A stretch of 7,845 nucleotides of DNA, taken from positions 1 to 7,845 of the forward strand of contig CALMMC010000126.1 of assembly GCA_937868205.1 (NCBI GenBank), read 5' to 3'. Each line of letters begins with the position of its first letter. The first letter of the stretch is position 1. The position numbers and the translations under genes were made by a program. A model generated the notes under the pieces. The model did not search any database. It saw only the letters and a program-made list of their open reading frames with translations, and was not told the DNA's origin. This stretch comes from JAAZPG01 sp012797375 (lineage in GTDB: Bacteria; Acidobacteriota; Aminicenantia; Aminicenantales; UBA4085). Shown here piece after piece: positions 6,814 through 7,845 of this stretch.

Positions 6814-6842
6814 TTGACAGCCCGCCGCTTTTTAATTATTTT
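6814..6842 (+). promoter_or_regulatory. Sigma70-type promoter for the GlsB-like gene
   Basis: A perfect TTGACA (6814-6819) and, after 17 bp, TATTTT (6837-6842), inside an A/T-rich patch beginning at 6829. Predicted start near 6849, so the small membrane protein is probably made from its own transcript rather than only by read-through from ptb, whose stop is 30 bp upstream. The -10 box matches consensus at four of six bases. Confidence 0.6.
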
Positions 6843-6863
6843 CAGGGGGAATCGACGGGATCG

Positions 6864-6898
6864 CGGGAAAGAGCGGTTTTAACCGCCTCTCTTTCCCG
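6864..6898 (+). promoter_or_regulatory. Strong hairpin in the 5' UTR of the GlsB-like gene
   Basis: CGGGAAAGAG (6864-6873) pairs perfectly with CTCTTTCCCG (6889-6898). Inside it CGGTT (6874-6878) pairs with AACCG (6881-6885), leaving a three-base bulge (6886-6888). The structure lies between the predicted transcript start and the purine-rich ribosome site AAGGAAGGGG (6901-6910). No U-tract follows, so it is not a canonical terminator. It may stabilise the mRNA or tune translation; a factor-dependent terminator for buk-ptb is the alternative. Confidence 0.6.
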
Positions 6899-6915
6899 GA
6901 AAGGAAGGGGATCGC

Positions 6916-7167
6916 ATGAACATCGTCTGGACGGCGCTTCTGGGTTTGGCCGCCGGATTCGTGGCCAAGCTGATCTTTCCCGGCAAGGAAAACATGGGAA
7001 TCCTCGTGACGATGCTGTTGGGTATCGCCGGCTCGTTCCTCGCCTCCTACGGCGGCCAGTGGCTCAAAATCTACCAGCCCGGGGAATCGGCCGGCTTCAT
7101 CGGCTCCGTCGTCGGCGCCCTGGTGATCCTGTTCATCTACGGGCTGATCAGAAAGCGCAAGGCATAG
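6916..7167 (+). CDS. GlsB/YeaQ/YmgE-family small membrane protein
   Basis: Small inner-membrane protein of the transglycosylase-associated (PF04226) family, whose members are linked to stress responses but have no agreed biochemical role. The 83 residues form three hydrophobic helices at about 3-21, 27-45 and 57-78, with a basic C-terminus (RKRKA) expected on the cytoplasmic side. Family hallmarks are the Gly-rich first helix (GLAAGFVAKLIFPGKENMG), the conserved IYQPGESAGFIGSVVGA loop and third helix, and the overall length. The ATG follows AAGGAAGGGG at 6901-6910. It has its own promoter and a 5'-UTR hairpin, which would fit stress-dependent expression, though no stress sigma-factor site is seen. 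It follows buk-ptb but is probably functionally separate. Confidence 0.93.
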   Translation: MNIVWTALLGLAAGFVAKLIFPGKENMGILVTMLLGIAGSFLASYGGQWLKIYQPGESAGFIGSVVGALVILFIYGLIRKRKA

Positions 7168-7450
7168 GGCCGTTTTTTCCGGCGGCTCCCAACGGCCGGG
7201 CCGGCCGCCGACGCGGCTGATTCCGGGATGGCGGCCGGTGCGGGAATCCCCGCGATCGGCGGGATTCCGAAACGGCGGCGTCGGCCCGGCGCGTCCCCCC
7301 GCTTCTTGAGAAAAATCTGGGCCGCGGGGCGGAGGGGGGGCCGGTCACGGCATCCGGAACCTCCGCGCGCGTTCCGAGAGACCGTTCCCCGGCCGGGAAT
7401 CACGCTCTTCGAAAAAACGGCCGGGCGGGAGAGAAGGACAATCGCCGGTT
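7168..7450. other. Non-coding, hairpin-rich intergenic region
   Basis: I see no credible gene in these 283 bases. A T6 run (7173-7178) follows the stop of the GlsB-like gene closely but lacks a strong preceding stem. GGCCGTT (7168-7174) pairs with AACGGCC (7191-7197), and CGGCGGC (7180-7186) with GCCGCCG (7204-7210), so alternative GC stems can form. C6 and G7 runs lie at 7295-7300 and 7334-7340. The open frames crossing the region on both strands are GC3 artefacts without family-like sequence. Confidence 0.5.
7241..7269. repeat. Imperfect inverted repeat (hairpin) in intergenic region
   Basis: The arm at 7241-7253 pairs with the arm at 7259-7269, with two single-base bulges (G7244 and C7251) and a five-base loop. 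GATTCCG in the right arm (7263-7269) is repeated directly at 7219-7225. It could end transcription of the GlsB-like gene without a U-tract, or be one copy of a dispersed intergenic repeat. Only this window was examined. Confidence 0.35.
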
Positions 7451-7480
7451 TTGACATCGCCTTCGGGGATGCATTATGCT
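7451..7480 (+). promoter_or_regulatory. Sigma70-type promoter, probably giving a leaderless mRNA
   Basis: A perfect TTGACA (7451-7456) is followed after 18 bp by TATGCT (7475-7480), which keeps the key T, A and final T of the -10 box. Transcription would start about seven bases downstream, at or next to the ATG at 7488, so the mRNA would lack a 5' leader. The box overlaps an upstream in-frame ATG (7476), which this transcript would not include. Confidence 0.5.
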
Positions 7481-7487
7481 TCGGCCG

Positions 7488-7845
7488 ATGGACGACGCGA
7501 AAGCGGCGGGGCGGTTCGATGGAGACGCAAGCCGGCCTCCCGGGCGCCTGTTCGAACCCGTTGACCTTTTTTTCCTTTTCCTGTTTCTGGCCGCCCTGCT
7601 TTTTCTCTTCCGCGGATTTTTCTTCCAGGGCGGCGTTTTCTTCGAGCGGGACGGTGCCGTTCTCGAGATTCCCGCCCGCCGGCTGGCCGTTCAACTCCTC
7701 CGCGAAGGCAACTTCGCCCTCTGGACGGATGTCCACGGCAACGGCCAGCCGTTCCTGGCCAATCCCAAGAACGCGGTCTGTTATCCGGGAACCTGGCTCT
7801 ATCTCATCCTGCCCTTTTTCACCGCCTTCCGTTTTCATTACTTGA
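7488..7845 (+). CDS. YfhO-like polytopic membrane protein, N-terminal part (runs off window)
   Basis: Open frame with no stop to the window edge; 119 complete codons are visible. A short polar N-terminus is followed by a transmembrane helix (about 25-43, rich in Phe and Leu), an extracytoplasmic-looking stretch with VFFERDGAVLEIPARRLAVQ (50-69), then NFALWTDVHGNGQPFLANPKN (75-95) and AVCYPGTWLYLILP (96-109), the start of a second helix. The pattern of Trp-T/N-x-x-x-x-G-x-P-L-A-N-P-x-x-A-x-x-Y-P before a helix is what I recall from YfhO-type and related large membrane proteins of envelope or glycan metabolism; these have about a dozen helices, so most of the gene is missing. ATG 7476 in the same frame has a weak GGGGA upstream and is the alternative start; 7488 is chosen from promoter geometry. 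The frame cannot extend upstream past TGA at 7452-7454. Confidence 0.7.
   Translation, partial: MDDAKAAGRFDGDASRPPGRLFEPVDLFFLFLFLAALLFLFRGFFFQGGVFFERDGAVLEIPARRLAVQLLREGNFALWTDVHGNGQPFLANPKNAVCYPGTWLYLILPFFTAFRFHYL

Noticed and set aside
7137..7838. 233-codon minus-strand frame with a Glu/Lys-rich stretch resembling a coiled coil
   Set aside because: The Glu/Lys-rich part is the reverse complement of the Phe/Leu-rich transmembrane helix of the YfhO-like gene, and the frame overlaps the end of the GlsB-like gene.
7228..7845. 205-codon plus-strand frame to the window end
   Set aside because: The Arg/Pro/Gly-rich first half has no family signal, and the second half is out of frame with the better supported YfhO-like membrane protein.

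Overview
This window is the end of a contig from a GC-rich bacterium, probably a metagenome assembly. It carries ordinary metabolic and cell-envelope genes. I found no prophage, CRISPR array, IS element, tRNA, rRNA or defence locus, and nothing that amounts to a new biological system. The strongest oddity is technical: bases 1-105 are an untrimmed Illumina Nextera adapter with its poly-A read-through tail (seen here reverse-complemented), so biological sequence starts at 106.

The codon use is strongly GC3-biased (GCC, CGG, ATC, GTC). Promoters are of the ordinary sigma70 type (TTGACA / TATnnT), which argues against Bacteroidota. Secreted peptidases next to butyrate kinase and phosphotransbutyrylase, and a YfhO-like membrane protein, would suit an anaerobic, peptide-fermenting, Acidobacteriota- or Aminicenantes-like organism. 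That placement is inference only.

Layout: a promoter (259-287) and leader precede pyrE (375-968, +), orotate phosphoribosyltransferase of pyrimidine synthesis. Convergent to it is a minus-strand operon read from about 4505: a secreted M3-family peptidyl-dipeptidase (4464-2332), then 11 nt later a secreted M20-family amidohydrolase (2320-1004). A divergent intergenic region of about 330 bp (4465-4795) holds a promoter for each direction plus several inverted repeats. To the right is the buk-ptb operon (4796-5860 and 5885-6784, +). A separate promoter and a strong 5'-UTR hairpin precede a small GlsB/YeaQ-type three-helix membrane protein (6916-7167). After a non-coding stretch of about 280 bp rich in GC hairpins, a promoter whose geometry predicts a leaderless mRNA precedes a YfhO-like membrane protein that runs off the right end (7488-7845).

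How the genes may work together: the two exported hydrolases would cut external or periplasmic peptides and N-acyl amino acids. Amino acid fermentation yields butyryl-, isobutyryl- or isovaleryl-CoA, which Ptb and Buk convert to the free acid with one ATP. The divergent arrangement fits shared control but does not prove it. PyrE, the GlsB-like protein and the YfhO-like protein look unrelated to this theme. The long antisense ORFs in the window are GC3 shadows of the real genes.
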